From contig JAGOPK010000001.1 of the NCBI GenBank assembly GCA_017992055.1, positions 868,001 to 932,000 on the forward strand: DNA of 64,000 nt, read 5' to 3'. A model generated the notes under the pieces. The model saw nothing but the letters and a program-made list of their open reading frames with translations, did not search any database and was not told the DNA's origin. The DNA is from Burkholderiaceae bacterium (GTDB taxonomy: Bacteria > Pseudomonadota > Gammaproteobacteria > Burkholderiales > Burkholderiaceae_C). Position 1 is the stretch's first letter. Each line of letters starts with the position of its first letter. Of the stretch, positions 1 to 8,141 are shown in pieces. A program made the translations under genes and the position numbers.

Positions 1-235
1 CCAGCGCCGCGGCCATCGCCGCCGGGTCGCGCACATCGGCGCTCTGGCCGTCGGCATCGGGGGCCAGCGCCTTCAGGCCGGCCACCGCGCTGGCCACCTT
101 GTCGGCCGAGCGGCTGATGATGAAGACGCGGGCGCCGGCGCGGCCAAAGGCCTCGGCAATGCCCAGATTGATGCCCGAGCTGCCGCCGGCCACGAAGACG
201 TGGCGGCCGCTGAAGTCGAATGTGGGATGGGTCAT
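1..235 (-). CDS. SDR-family oxidoreductase, N-terminal part (gene runs off the window)
   Basis: The gene starts at 235 and the visible 78 residues are the N-terminal half of a Rossmann fold. After a short lead (MTHPTFDFSGRHVFVAGG) comes the dinucleotide-binding glycine motif GGSSGIN, followed by an alpha helix and the second beta strand ARVFIISRS. This is the classical short-chain dehydrogenase/reductase layout, and an Arg/Ser after strand 2 is more usual for NADP than NAD. The catalytic Ser-Tyr-Lys lies outside the window. It is the last visible gene of a leftward operon, 8 bp after the Bug-type protein, so a role in oxidising or reducing the intermediate of the same catabolic module is likely. 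The substrate cannot be told from sequence. Confidence 0.85.
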   Translation of the reverse strand, partial: MTHPTFDFSGRHVFVAGGSSGINLGIAEAFGRAGARVFIISRSADKVASAVAGLKALAPDADGQSADVRDPAAMAAAL

Positions 236-243
236 GGCCGCGC

Positions 244-1218
244 TCACTCGGGCTTGAAGCCGACCTCGGCCAGCATCTGCTTCTCGCGCGCCGACTGGGC
301 CACCGCATAGCTGCGGAACTCGGCCCCGCTCTGGAAGCGCGGCGACCAGTCGAACTCGTCCAGCAGGCGCTGGTAGGCCGGCGACTCGGCGGCCTTGCGG
401 AAGGCGGCTTCCAGGCGCGCGGCCACGGCCGGGTTCAGGCCCTTGGGCGCGACCAGGCCGATCGGCGAGATCACGCTCAGGTCATGGCCCAGCTCCTTGA
501 CCGTGGCCACCTGCGGCCAGCGGCGCAGGCGCTGGTCGGTGAAGGTGGCCAGCAGGCGCACCTTGCCCGAGATCGCCATCGGGCCGAAGCCGGGATCGCC
601 ATACACATCGAGGTGGCCGCCCAGCAGGGCCTGGAAGGCCTCGGCCCCGCCCTTGAACGGCACCATGTTGAACCTGGCGCCGGCGCTGGCGGCCAGGCGC
701 TCGCCGGCGATGCGGTTGACGCTGAGCGCGCCCACATTGCCCCAGCTGATGATGCCGGGCCGGGCCTTGGCATCGGCCAGCAGCTCGGCCAGGTTCTTCC
801 ATGGCGCATTGGCGGCGACCACGATGCCGGTGTTCATGCCGGCCAGGCTGCAGACGTAGCTCAGGTCCTTCAGCGGGTCCCAGCCCACCTTCTGCATGAA
901 GGGCGTGCGCAGCACGGTGTTGTGCATCACGCTCAGCGTGTGGCCGTCGGCCTCGCCCATCATCGCCAGGCTGGCCACCGCGGTGACGCCGCCGGCGCCG
1001 GGCTTGTGCTGGATGATCACCGGCTGGCCCAGGTCGGCCGCCGCGGCATCGCACAGCGCGCGCAGCACGGTGTCGAACGAGGCCCCGGGCGGGAAGGGCA
1101 GGTGCAGCTGGATGGGCTTGCTGGGGAATGTCTGGGCCCGGGACAGGGCCGGGGCCAGGCCGCCGGCCGCCAGGGCCAGTGCGGCCGAGAAGCGGCGGCG
1201 GTTGAGGGCGGGGGTCAT
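244..1218 (-). CDS. Bug-family (TctC-like) periplasmic substrate-binding protein
   Basis: This 324-residue protein belongs to the tripartite tricarboxylate transporter receptor family (Bug), which is greatly expanded in Burkholderiales. The start at 1218 gives an N-terminal NRRRF motif and a hydrophobic segment ending in ALSRAQ, a signal peptide that could use Tat or Sec. The mature part opens with the family signature FPSKPIQLHLPFPPGASFD, then the conserved GQPVIIQHKPGAGG loop. Longer upstream starts are not used because the ATG at 1218 overlaps the stop of the thioesterase gene (ATGA), as expected for translational coupling. No TctA or TctB membrane subunits lie nearby, so it either feeds a distant permease or acts as a periplasmic sensor or carrier. 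The ligand is probably a carboxylic acid linked to the CoA ligase of the same operon (inferred). Confidence 0.9.
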   Translation of the reverse strand: MTPALNRRRFSAALALAAGGLAPALSRAQTFPSKPIQLHLPFPPGASFDTVLRALCDAAAADLGQPVIIQHKPGAGGVTAVASLAMMGEADGHTLSVMHNTVLRTPFMQKVGWDPLKDLSYVCSLAGMNTGIVVAANAPWKNLAELLADAKARPGIISWGNVGALSVNRIAGERLAASAGARFNMVPFKGGAEAFQALLGGHLDVYGDPGFGPMAISGKVRLLATFTDQRLRRWPQVATVKELGHDLSVISPIGLVAPKGLNPAVAARLEAAFRKAAESPAYQRLLDEFDWSPRFQSGAEFRSYAVAQSAREKQMLAEVGFKPE

Positions 1219-1658
1219 GTCTTGTCTCCGATGGGATGGGGGGCGGCGGCGCTCAGCGGCAGGTAGCGGAAGCAGCCCTGGGCCAGGGCCACGGTGCGGC
1301 CCTGGGCGTCGTGGACCTCGGCGCGGCAGTGCACCACGTCGCCATCGACCTCGCACACCTGGCCATCGGCGGTGAGCGGGCCGTGGCCGGGGCGCAGGAA
1401 CTGCGAGGTCATGCCCAGCGTCACCGCGGTGCGCTCGAAGTTGACCTGGGATACCGCGGCGCTGGCCATCACCACGTCCAGCAGGGTGAGCACCACGCCG
1501 CCGTGCACCGAGCCGATCAGGTTGGTCAGCTCCGAGCGGCCGTCGACCACCAGCTGGGCGCGGCCGGCCTCGGACAGCGTGCGCTGCATGCCCAGCAGGC
1601 CCATGAAGGGCACGCGGTTGAACAGCGCGCCGCTGGCGCCTTGCTGCACGTCAGCCAT
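1215..1658 (-). CDS. PaaI-like hotdog-fold thioesterase
   Basis: This 147-residue protein has the hotdog thioesterase pattern: NLIGSVHGGVVLTLLDVVMA around residues 50-70 holds the HGG loop and the acidic residue of the central helix, as in the PaaI/4HBT families that hydrolyse aromatic or acyl-CoA esters. Its start overlaps the end of the acyl-CoA synthetase gene by 8 bp and its stop overlaps the start of the Bug gene by 4 bp, so the three genes are translationally linked. In such operons the enzyme usually releases CoA from dead-end thioesters. The ligase next to it suggests it acts on the same carboxylic acid, but the substrate cannot be read from the sequence. Confidence 0.88.
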   Translation of the reverse strand: MADVQQGASGALFNRVPFMGLLGMQRTLSEAGRAQLVVDGRSELTNLIGSVHGGVVLTLLDVVMASAAVSQVNFERTAVTLGMTSQFLRPGHGPLTADGQVCEVDGDVVHCRAEVHDAQGRTVALAQGCFRYLPLSAAAPHPIGDKT

Positions 1659-3204
1659 GGGCCGGCCCCGGCTGGCTGGGGGTTTCGCGGAACTGCGCGC
1701 GCAGGCTGGTCTTCAGCACCTTGCCGGCGGCCGACAGCGGCAGCGCATCCAGGCAGAACACCTGGCGCGGGCATTTGTAGCCGGCCAGGCGCTCGCGGCA
1801 CCAGGCCTGCAGTTGCTCGGCAAAGGCCTGCTGTGCGGTCTGATCGGCCGGCAGGCCGCCGCGCCGCACCACCACCGCACACACACGCTCGCCCCAGCGC
1901 GCATCGGGCAGGCCGATCACTGCCGCATCGGCCACCTCGTCATGGGCGCGCAGCGCGGCCTCGACCTCGGCCGAATAGACGTTCTCGCCGCCCGAGATGA
2001 TCATGTCCTTGAGCCGGTCGACCAGGGTCAGCCAGCCTTCGCCGTCGATGTGGCCACCGTCGCCGGTGTGCAGCCAGCCATTGCGCAGCGCCTGGGCCGA
2101 GGCCTCGGGCTGCCGCCAGTAGCCGCTGGTGACCATGGGCCCGCGCACGATGATCTCGCCCACCGTGCCGGGCGCGCAGTCCTGGCCGGCGGCATCGACG
2201 ATGCGGATCTCGGCGCCCAGGCCGGCGCGGCCCACGCTGCCGCTGCGCGTGCCGGCACGCTGGGCCTCGGGCAGGTTGATGCACACGGCGCCGGCGGTCT
2301 CGGTCATGCCATAGGCCTGGAAGAACTCGGCCTGCGGCCAGGTGGCCAGCGCGCGCTGCAGCAGGTCGGGCGGCATCGGCGCAGCACCGAAGGCGATGCG
2401 CTTCAGGCTTTGCACCGCCGCGGCATCGAAGCCCGGATGGTCCAGCAGCATCTGCAGCATGCTGGGCACGAAGATGATGTCGCCGATGTGCTCATCGACG
2501 ATGGCCTCCAGCACCGCATCGGCACGGAAGGCCGGCAGCGTGACGCAGGGCGCGCCGGCGATCTGCTGGCCGATCAGCCGGCCCAGGCCGGCCACATGGA
2601 ACAGCGGCGCCACCAGCAGCGACACGCCGTCGGGCGGATTGGGCAGCTCGGCGGCGCGCGACACCGACGCGGACCAGAAGTTGGCATGCGTCAGCATCAC
2701 GCCCTTGCTGCGGCCGGTGGTGCCACCGGTGTAGAGCAGGGCGGCCAGGGCCTCGCCGCCGGTGCGCGTATCGGCCAGTGGCTCGCAGGCGGCGGCCTGC
2801 GTGGCCACCTCGGTGAAGCCCAGCGGAGTCAATGCCAGGCCGGTGCTGGCCGTGGTGGCCAGCTCGGCCAGCGCCTCGTCGCACCAGAAGGCGCCGGGCG
2901 TGCTGTCCTCCAGCGCCTGGCGCAGCTCGGTGGCGGTCCAGCGGGTGTTCAGCGGGCAGGCCACGGCGCCGCGCCACCAGCAGGCCAGGATGGCGCAGAT
3001 CAGCCGGTCGCTGTTGCCGCCCAGCAGGGCCACGCGGTCGCCGGCCATCACGCCCTGGCGGGCCAGCAGCGCGGCCTGCTGCGACACGGCCTGCTGCAGT
3101 TGCAGCCAGCTCAGGCGGCGGGTCTGGCTCTCGCCGCGGTGGCTCAGCGCGGTGGCTTGGGGATGGCGTTGCACCGCACGGTGCAGGCCCTGGGTCAGGT
3201 ACAT
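1651..3204 (-). CDS. AMP-forming acyl-CoA synthetase (class I adenylate-forming)
   Basis: This 517-residue enzyme activates a carboxylic acid to its CoA thioester through an acyl-adenylate. Family motifs appear in order: the P-loop LLYTGGTTGRSKGVMLTH, the A5 motif YGMTETAG, the A7/A8 region TGDGGHIDGEGWLTLVDRLK followed by DMIISGGENVYSAEVE, and the C-terminal catalytic lysine in PLSAAGKVLK. The start at 3204 (MYLTQGL) is chosen over the upstream codons because GGAGA lies about 8 bases before it. This is the first gene of the leftward operon. A tandem repeat that matches one upstream of the AraC gene lies 69-104 bases before the start codon, so it is probably regulated by that AraC protein. 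The closest functional class is medium-chain fatty acid or aromatic/alicyclic acid ligase, and the exact acid is unknown. Confidence 0.92.
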   Translation of the reverse strand: MYLTQGLHRAVQRHPQATALSHRGESQTRRLSWLQLQQAVSQQAALLARQGVMAGDRVALLGGNSDRLICAILACWWRGAVACPLNTRWTATELRQALEDSTPGAFWCDEALAELATTASTGLALTPLGFTEVATQAAACEPLADTRTGGEALAALLYTGGTTGRSKGVMLTHANFWSASVSRAAELPNPPDGVSLLVAPLFHVAGLGRLIGQQIAGAPCVTLPAFRADAVLEAIVDEHIGDIIFVPSMLQMLLDHPGFDAAAVQSLKRIAFGAAPMPPDLLQRALATWPQAEFFQAYGMTETAGAVCINLPEAQRAGTRSGSVGRAGLGAEIRIVDAAGQDCAPGTVGEIIVRGPMVTSGYWRQPEASAQALRNGWLHTGDGGHIDGEGWLTLVDRLKDMIISGGENVYSAEVEAALRAHDEVADAAVIGLPDARWGERVCAVVVRRGGLPADQTAQQAFAEQLQAWCRERLAGYKCPRQVFCLDALPLSAAGKVLKTSLRAQFRETPSQPGPAHG

Positions 3205-3272
3205 CGCTCGCGTCTCCGGCACGCTCTGCCGGCGTGCAATGACGCTCAGGATGCGCGTGCGGCCAGGCCACG

Positions 3273-3308
3273 CCAATGGCCGATGCAACCAGCGGCATTG
3301 GCCGATGC
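3273..3308 (-). promoter_or_regulatory. Tandem direct repeat, probable AraC-type operator upstream of the acyl-CoA synthetase operon
   Basis: Read on the minus strand, GCATCGGCCATTGG and GCATCGGCCAATGC lie in direct orientation, with starts 22 bp apart (two helical turns). The inner edge is 68 bases from the start codon at 3204. The same element, again in two copies 23 bp apart and the same orientation, lies upstream of the AraC-type gene (4451-4487). AraC-family dimers usually bind such direct repeats. The binding itself is inferred. Confidence 0.6.
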
Positions 3309-3359
3309 TGACACTGCGGGTAAATCCCGAGGCCGACCCGGCACCGCCTCAAGCGGCCG

Positions 3360-4391
3360 TCAAGCCGGCCCGGCGATGCGCGTGTGGCGGTACTCGCCCG
3401 GGGCCACGCCGGTCCATTTCTTGAACGCGCGGTGGAAGGTGCTGGCCTCGCTGAAGCCCACCTGGGCGGCGATGTCGATCAGCGTCAGCTCGGGCTGGGC
3501 CAGCAGGGCGATGGCGGTGTCGCGGCGCAGGTCGTCCTTCAGCTCCTGATAGCCGCGGCCCTCGTCGCGCAGGCGGCGGCGCAGCGTCTGCGGCGTCATG
3601 CCGAGTGCCGTGCCCACCTCTTCCAGCGAGGGCAGCTCGTCGCCCAGGCCCAGGTGGCGGCGCAGCAGGCGGCGGATGCGCTCGGTGGAGCTGCCGGGAT
3701 CGCGGTACTTGATCAGCAGGTTGGCCGGCGCGCGCGCCAGGAACTCGCGCAGGCTCTGCGGGTTCTGCACCACCGGCAGGGCCAGCCAGCGCGACTCGAA
3801 GGTGAAGCCCAGGTGCGGCCGGCCGGCGCGGATCGGTGCCTGGTAGACGCGCGAGCTGTCGCTGCCCGGCATGGCCACCGTGTAGTCGACCTCGACGATG
3901 GGCACGCGCCGCGCCACCAGCCACGAGGCCAGGCCGAAGCCGAACAGCAGAAAGGCCTTCTGCGCATAGTCCAGCCGCGCATTGAAGGGCGCATGGCGCA
4001 CGATCTGCACCCGCGCCAGCCCGCCCTGCACGCTGAGCCGGGCGGTGAAGTCATCGATCAGCAGGTGGTGGAAGGCAAAGCCCTTGCGCAGCGCCTCTTC
4101 CAGCGTCTTGCAGTGCACCAGCTGGGCCGCGCACTGGCCGAAGCTGCCGGGTGGCACCGGCCGCGACAGCAGGCCCCACAGCTCGCAGCGCGTGGCGCGG
4201 CGCAGCGCGCGCAGCAGCATCGCATACTGGCCCTGGCTGACACGCGCCAGCGGCGAATCCAGCAGCGCCGGCGCAATGCCGGCGCGCGCCAGCAGCGGGC
4301 CCAGGTCCAGGCCGCGCGCGCGGGCGCCGGCCAGCACATGGCGCACCTGCACGATGGCCACGGTGGGCGGTGCCAGGGTCGTCTCCGTCAT
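3360..4391 (-). CDS. AraC-family transcriptional regulator with arabinose-binding-like N-terminal domain
   Basis: This 343-residue regulator has an N-terminal ligand-binding domain of the kind found in OruR/ArgR-type AraC proteins (PF12625), ending near NLLIKYRDPGSSTERIRRLL. A C-terminal pair of helix-turn-helix motifs follows at about residues 245-340: GTALGMTPQTLRRRLRDEG and then LTLIDIAAQVGFSEASTFHR before AFKKWTGVAPGEYR. It sits between two catabolic modules that share the same enzyme classes, one reading left (start 3204) and one right (start 4645). Matching tandem repeats lie upstream of both this gene and the leftward operon, which suggests it controls both arms and itself. The inducer is probably the acid or its CoA ester (inferred). 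Confidence 0.92.
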   Translation of the reverse strand: MTETTLAPPTVAIVQVRHVLAGARARGLDLGPLLARAGIAPALLDSPLARVSQGQYAMLLRALRRATRCELWGLLSRPVPPGSFGQCAAQLVHCKTLEEALRKGFAFHHLLIDDFTARLSVQGGLARVQIVRHAPFNARLDYAQKAFLLFGFGLASWLVARRVPIVEVDYTVAMPGSDSSRVYQAPIRAGRPHLGFTFESRWLALPVVQNPQSLREFLARAPANLLIKYRDPGSSTERIRRLLRRHLGLGDELPSLEEVGTALGMTPQTLRRRLRDEGRGYQELKDDLRRDTAIALLAQPELTLIDIAAQVGFSEASTFHRAFKKWTGVAPGEYRHTRIAGPA

Positions 4392-4450
4392 GGCGTCATG
4401 CTAGCCGCCCGCGCTGTGCTGTCCCTGTCACCTGCAGCGCAAGGCGGCCG

Positions 4451-4487
4451 GCATTGGCCGATCCGATCAGGCCGCATTGGCCGCTTG
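4451..4487 (-). promoter_or_regulatory. Tandem direct repeat, probable AraC-type operator in the divergent regulator/SDR intergenic region
   Basis: Read on the minus strand, CAAGCGGCCAATGC and GGATCGGCCAATGC are in direct orientation with starts 23 bp apart. The near edge is 59 bases before the regulator's start codon (4391) and about 160 bases before the rightward SDR gene (4645). The core CGGCCA[AT]TG is the same as in the pair at 3273-3308, and the orientation and distance relative to leftward transcription are alike. This fits autoregulation plus control of the rightward operon. It was found by eye, with no binding data. Confidence 0.6.
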
Positions 4488-4644
4488 GCTCAGGCTTAGC
4501 GGCCGGCAAAGCATCCCCTTGGCAAAGCCGAATGGCGCGCGCCGCGCCATGCGGGCACGCTTGCGGTCCGCGCCGCGGCCGGCCATCCTGGCCCGGGCCC
4601 GCGCATTGAACATTGAAGCAACACACGGCAACAGGAGCAAGGCC

Positions 4645-5559
4645 ATGGCAGGCATGATGGACGGCAAGGTGGTGGTGGTCACGGGCGCAGGCGGCGGTAT
4701 CGGCCGCGACATCGCGCTGGCCGCGGCGGCCGAGGGTGCCCGCGTGGTGGTCAACGACCTGGGCACCAGCACCACCGGCGAAGGCGCCAGCACCGGCCCG
4801 GCCCAGCAGGTGGTCGACGAGATCAAAGCGGCCGGCGGCCAGGCCGTGGCCAATACCGACAGCGTGGCCGAGGCCACCGCGGCCAACCGCATCATCCAGT
4901 GCGCGCTCGACACCTTCGGCCGCATCGACGGCGTGGTCAACAACGCCGGCATCCTGCGCGACCGCATCTTCCACAAGATGAGCGATCCCGAGTGGGACGC
5001 GGTGATCAAGGTGCACCTGTACGGCGCCTGGTACGTCAGCCGCGCCGCCGCCAACCACTTCAAGGAGCAGGGCAGCGGCGCCTTCGTGCACATGACCAGC
5101 ACCTCGGGCCTGATCGGCAACTTCGGCCAGGCCAACTACAGCGCGGCCAAGCTGGGCGTCACCGCCTTCAGCAAGAGCATCGCGCTGGACATGGCCAAGT
5201 TCAATGTGCGCTCCAACTGCATCGCGCCCTTCGCCTGGAGCCGCATGATCGGCTCCATCCCCACCGACACGCCCGAGCAGCAGGCCCGCGTGGCGCGCAT
5301 GCAGCAGATGACGCCGGCCAAGATCGCGCCGCTGGCCGTCTACCTGCTGAGTGACGTGGCCAAGGACGTCAATGCCCAGGTGTTTGCGGTGCGCAACAAC
5401 GAGATCTTCCTGATGAGCCAGCCGCGGCCCATCCGCAGCGTGCAGCGCAGCGACGGCTGGACGCCGCAGCACATCGCCGAGCATGCGATGCCGGCGCTCA
5501 AGGGCAGCTTCGTCGCCATGGACCGCTCGGGCGACGTCTTCAGCTGGGACCCGGTGTGA
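4645..5559 (+). CDS. SDR-family oxidoreductase, MFE2/3-hydroxyacyl-CoA dehydrogenase-like
   Basis: This 304-residue enzyme has a full classical SDR core: GAGGGIGRDIALAAA for dinucleotide binding near residue 12, VVVNDLG after strand 2, NNAGIL, and the catalytic Ser-Tyr-Lys in STSGLIGNFGQANYSAAK. The opening MMDGKVVVVTGAGGGIG and the NDLG turn resemble the dehydrogenase domain of peroxisomal multifunctional enzyme type 2 and its bacterial relatives, which favour NAD and oxidise 3-hydroxyacyl-CoA. The start at 4645 has AGGAG about 9 bases upstream. It is about 50 residues longer than a minimal SDR because of a C-terminal tail ending in SGDVFSWDPV. It is first in a rightward operon and its stop overlaps the next ATG. 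The predicted role is a beta-oxidation-like step on the acid activated by the nearby ligases. Confidence 0.9.
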   Translation: MAGMMDGKVVVVTGAGGGIGRDIALAAAAEGARVVVNDLGTSTTGEGASTGPAQQVVDEIKAAGGQAVANTDSVAEATAANRIIQCALDTFGRIDGVVNNAGILRDRIFHKMSDPEWDAVIKVHLYGAWYVSRAAANHFKEQGSGAFVHMTSTSGLIGNFGQANYSAAKLGVTAFSKSIALDMAKFNVRSNCIAPFAWSRMIGSIPTDTPEQQARVARMQQMTPAKIAPLAVYLLSDVAKDVNAQVFAVRNNEIFLMSQPRPIRSVQRSDGWTPQHIAEHAMPALKGSFVAMDRSGDVFSWDPV

Positions 5560-6509
5560 TGCGCCGCCGTGCCATCGTGCTGGCCGCGGCGCTGTGCGCC
5601 GCCGCCGGCGTGCAGGCCCAGGGCGCGGCGCCGCTGCGCCTGATCGTCGGCTACACCGCCGGCGGTCCGGTGGATGCGGCGGCACGCCAGTTCGCGCCGG
5701 CCCTGGCCAAGGAGCTGGGCCAGCCGGTGCTGGTGGAAAACCGTCCCGGTGCCAACGGCACGCTGGGTGGCGACCTGGTGTCCAAGAGCCCGCCCGACGG
5801 CCTGACGCTGTGGTTTGCCGCCAGCCCGCCGCTGACCATCGGCCCCAATGTGATGAAGAAGATGCCCTTCGATCCGGCGAAGGACATTGCCGCGGTGGCG
5901 CCGCTGGTCAGCTACTACAACGTGCTGGTCATGAACAAGGAGCTGCCGCCGCAGAACCTGAAGGAGCTGATCGCCTATGCCAAGGCCCATCCGGGCAAGG
6001 TGGCCTTCGGCTCGGCCGGCATCGGCAGCAGCAACCACCTCAGCGGCGAGCTGTTCGCCGAGCGCTCGGGCACGCAGATGCTGCATGTGCCCTACAAGGG
6101 CAATGCACCGGCGATGACCGATGTCATCGGCGGCCAGCTGACGATGATGTTCGACATCATCAGCACCGCGCGCACCTTCATCTCCAGCGGCCGCGTGCGC
6201 GCCGTGGCCGTGACCTCACCCCGGCGCAGCCCCTCGCTGCCCGACGTGCCCACCATGTCCGAGGCCGGCCTGCCCGGCTACGAGGTCGGCGGCTGGTATG
6301 CGCTGTACGGTCCCAAGGGCCTGCCGACGGCCACTGCGCAGAAGCTGGCCGACGCCACCAAGCGTGCGCTGGCCCAGCCCGAGCTGGCCAGGACCTTTGC
6401 CGACCAGGGCTACGAGCCCTGGGCCGGTGGCGCCGACCAGGTGGCCCAGCGTGCGGCCAGCGAGCGCGCGCTGTGGGCCACGGTGACCAAGGGCATCACG
6501 ATCGATTGA
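5559..6509 (+). CDS. Bug-family (TctC-like) periplasmic substrate-binding protein
   Basis: This 316-residue protein is a second tripartite tricarboxylate transporter receptor-like protein. A signal peptide MRRRAIVLAAALCAAAGVQA ends in an AQG cleavage context, followed by the hallmark PLRLIVGYTAGGPVDAAAR and the GQPVLVENRPGANG loop. Later there is the conserved GSSNHLSGELF segment. The ATG overlaps the SDR stop codon (ATGA) and its own stop overlaps the next gene in the same way, so the three genes form one translationally coupled unit. It is the counterpart of the Bug protein at 244-1218 but clearly differs in sequence. No membrane subunits of a TTT transporter are present. It probably delivers a carboxylate to a permease encoded elsewhere. 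Confidence 0.92.
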   Translation: MRRRAIVLAAALCAAAGVQAQGAAPLRLIVGYTAGGPVDAAARQFAPALAKELGQPVLVENRPGANGTLGGDLVSKSPPDGLTLWFAASPPLTIGPNVMKKMPFDPAKDIAAVAPLVSYYNVLVMNKELPPQNLKELIAYAKAHPGKVAFGSAGIGSSNHLSGELFAERSGTQMLHVPYKGNAPAMTDVIGGQLTMMFDIISTARTFISSGRVRAVAVTSPRRSPSLPDVPTMSEAGLPGYEVGGWYALYGPKGLPTATAQKLADATKRALAQPELARTFADQGYEPWAGGADQVAQRAASERALWATVTKGITID

Positions 6510-8047
6510 TGGACCGGTCCACCCGCATCCACTCGCTGTTCGACGCCGCGCTGGCCCGCGCGCCGCAGCAGGTCTTCCTGCACGAGCCGGGCCGCGACTG
6601 GCGCTTCGCCGACCTGGCGCCGCTGGTGCAGGCCGCCGCCGACGAACTGCGTGGCGACGGCGTGACGGCCGGCGACCGCGTGCTGATCGTGGCCGAGAAC
6701 TGCCCGGCCCATGTGGCGCTGATCCTGGCCTGCAGCCGTGTCGGCGCCTGGAGCTGCGGCGTCAATGCGCGCATGGCGCCCGGCGAGATCGCCGCCATCG
6801 CCGCCAAGGCCGATGCCCGCCTGGCCTACTACACGGCCGGCGTGTCCGATGCCGCCGCCGCCCATGCGGCGCGCTCTGCCGGCGGCCCGGCACGGCCCTC
6901 GGTGCTGCCCGGCCTGCTGCGCAGCGCCCCGCGCCGCGAGGCGCTGGCCGAGTCCGGCCCGCTGCGCGACGCGGTGGGCGCGGTGATCTTCACCTCGGGC
7001 ACCACCGGCACGCCCAAGGGCGTGCTGATGACGCACGACGGCGTCACGCACTTCGCCCGCGTCTCGGCCGCCTCGCGCGCGCTGGGGCCGGGCGACCGGG
7101 CCTATGCCTGCCTGCCGATGACCCACATCTTCGGCCTGGCCACGGTGCTGCTGGCCTCGATGCAGGCCGGCGCCAGCCTGGTGATGCGGCCCCGCTTCGA
7201 CGCCGCCGAGGCCTTGCAGGCCCTGGCCCAGGACGGCGTGAGCCAGTTCCAGGGCCCGCCCACGCTGTTTGCCCGCCTGCTGGCCGAAATGGACCAGCAG
7301 GGCCTGGCGCAGCCGCCGGCCCCGGCGCTGCGCTACCTCTACACCGGCGCCGGCCCGCTGGATGTGGCGCTGAAGCAGCGCGTCGAGGCCGCCTTCGGCC
7401 AGCCGCTGCACCATGGCTACGGCCTGTCGGAATACGCCGGCTCCATCCACCTGACGCGGCGCGGCGAATGGCGGCACGACACCTCGGCCGGCTACTTGGT
7501 CGACGGTGCCGAGCTGCAGGTGGTGGATGCCTCCAGCGGCCAGCCGCTGCCGGCCGGCCAGCGCGGCGAGATCTGTATGCGCGGCCGCGGCCTGATGCCC
7601 GGCTACTTCCGCGATGCCGAGGCCACGGCCGCGGTGATGCGCCCCGGCGGCTGGTATGCCAGCGGCGACCTGGGCGAGCTGCACGAGGACGGCGCGCTGT
7701 TCGTGGTCGGCCGGCTCAAGGAAATGATCATCCGCTCGGGCTTCAACGTCTACCCGGCCGAGGTCGAGGCGGCGCTGAACCAGTTTGCCGCGGTGCAGCG
7801 CAGCGCCGTGGTCGGCAAGCCCACGCGCGACGCCCAGGGCGACCTGAACGAAGACGTGCTGGCCTTCATCGAGCTGCGTGCCGGCGCGGTGTGGGACGAG
7901 GCCACGCGCGCCGCGCTGGACGCCCATCTGCGCGAGCAGCTGGCGCCGTACAAGCGGCCGGCCTCGGTGACGGTGCTGGAGTCGCTGCCGATGACCACCA
8001 GCGGCAAGCTGATGAAGCGCCGGCTGCTGGAGCCCGGTGCGGCCTGA
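6509..8047 (+). CDS. AMP-forming acyl-CoA synthetase (class I adenylate-forming)
   Basis: This 512-residue ligase has the standard motif order: the P-loop VIFTSGTTGTPKGVLMTH near residue 160, YGLSEYAG, the hinge region ASGDLGELHEDGALFVVGRL with the following IIRSGFNVYPAEVEAAL, and the C-terminal catalytic lysine in TTSGKLMKRRLL. It converts a free acid, ATP and CoA to acyl-CoA, AMP and pyrophosphate in the cytoplasm. The ATG at 6509 overlaps the stop of the Bug gene. It mirrors the ligase of the leftward operon (1651-3204) in function but is only distantly similar by eye, so the two arms probably treat related but different acids. It closes the rightward operon, and no clear terminator follows. 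Confidence 0.92.
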   Translation: MDRSTRIHSLFDAALARAPQQVFLHEPGRDWRFADLAPLVQAAADELRGDGVTAGDRVLIVAENCPAHVALILACSRVGAWSCGVNARMAPGEIAAIAAKADARLAYYTAGVSDAAAAHAARSAGGPARPSVLPGLLRSAPRREALAESGPLRDAVGAVIFTSGTTGTPKGVLMTHDGVTHFARVSAASRALGPGDRAYACLPMTHIFGLATVLLASMQAGASLVMRPRFDAAEALQALAQDGVSQFQGPPTLFARLLAEMDQQGLAQPPAPALRYLYTGAGPLDVALKQRVEAAFGQPLHHGYGLSEYAGSIHLTRRGEWRHDTSAGYLVDGAELQVVDASSGQPLPAGQRGEICMRGRGLMPGYFRDAEATAAVMRPGGWYASGDLGELHEDGALFVVGRLKEMIIRSGFNVYPAEVEAALNQFAAVQRSAVVGKPTRDAQGDLNEDVLAFIELRAGAVWDEATRAALDAHLREQLAPYKRPASVTVLESLPMTTSGKLMKRRLLEPGAA

Positions 8048-8141
8048 GTGACTGCCGCTCAATCGGTCGTTTAGGTCAGGCTGCCGCGGGGCGGCTGGCA
8101 TACTGCCCGCCGTTCCCCTGCCGCCACCGTGCCACCGCCCG

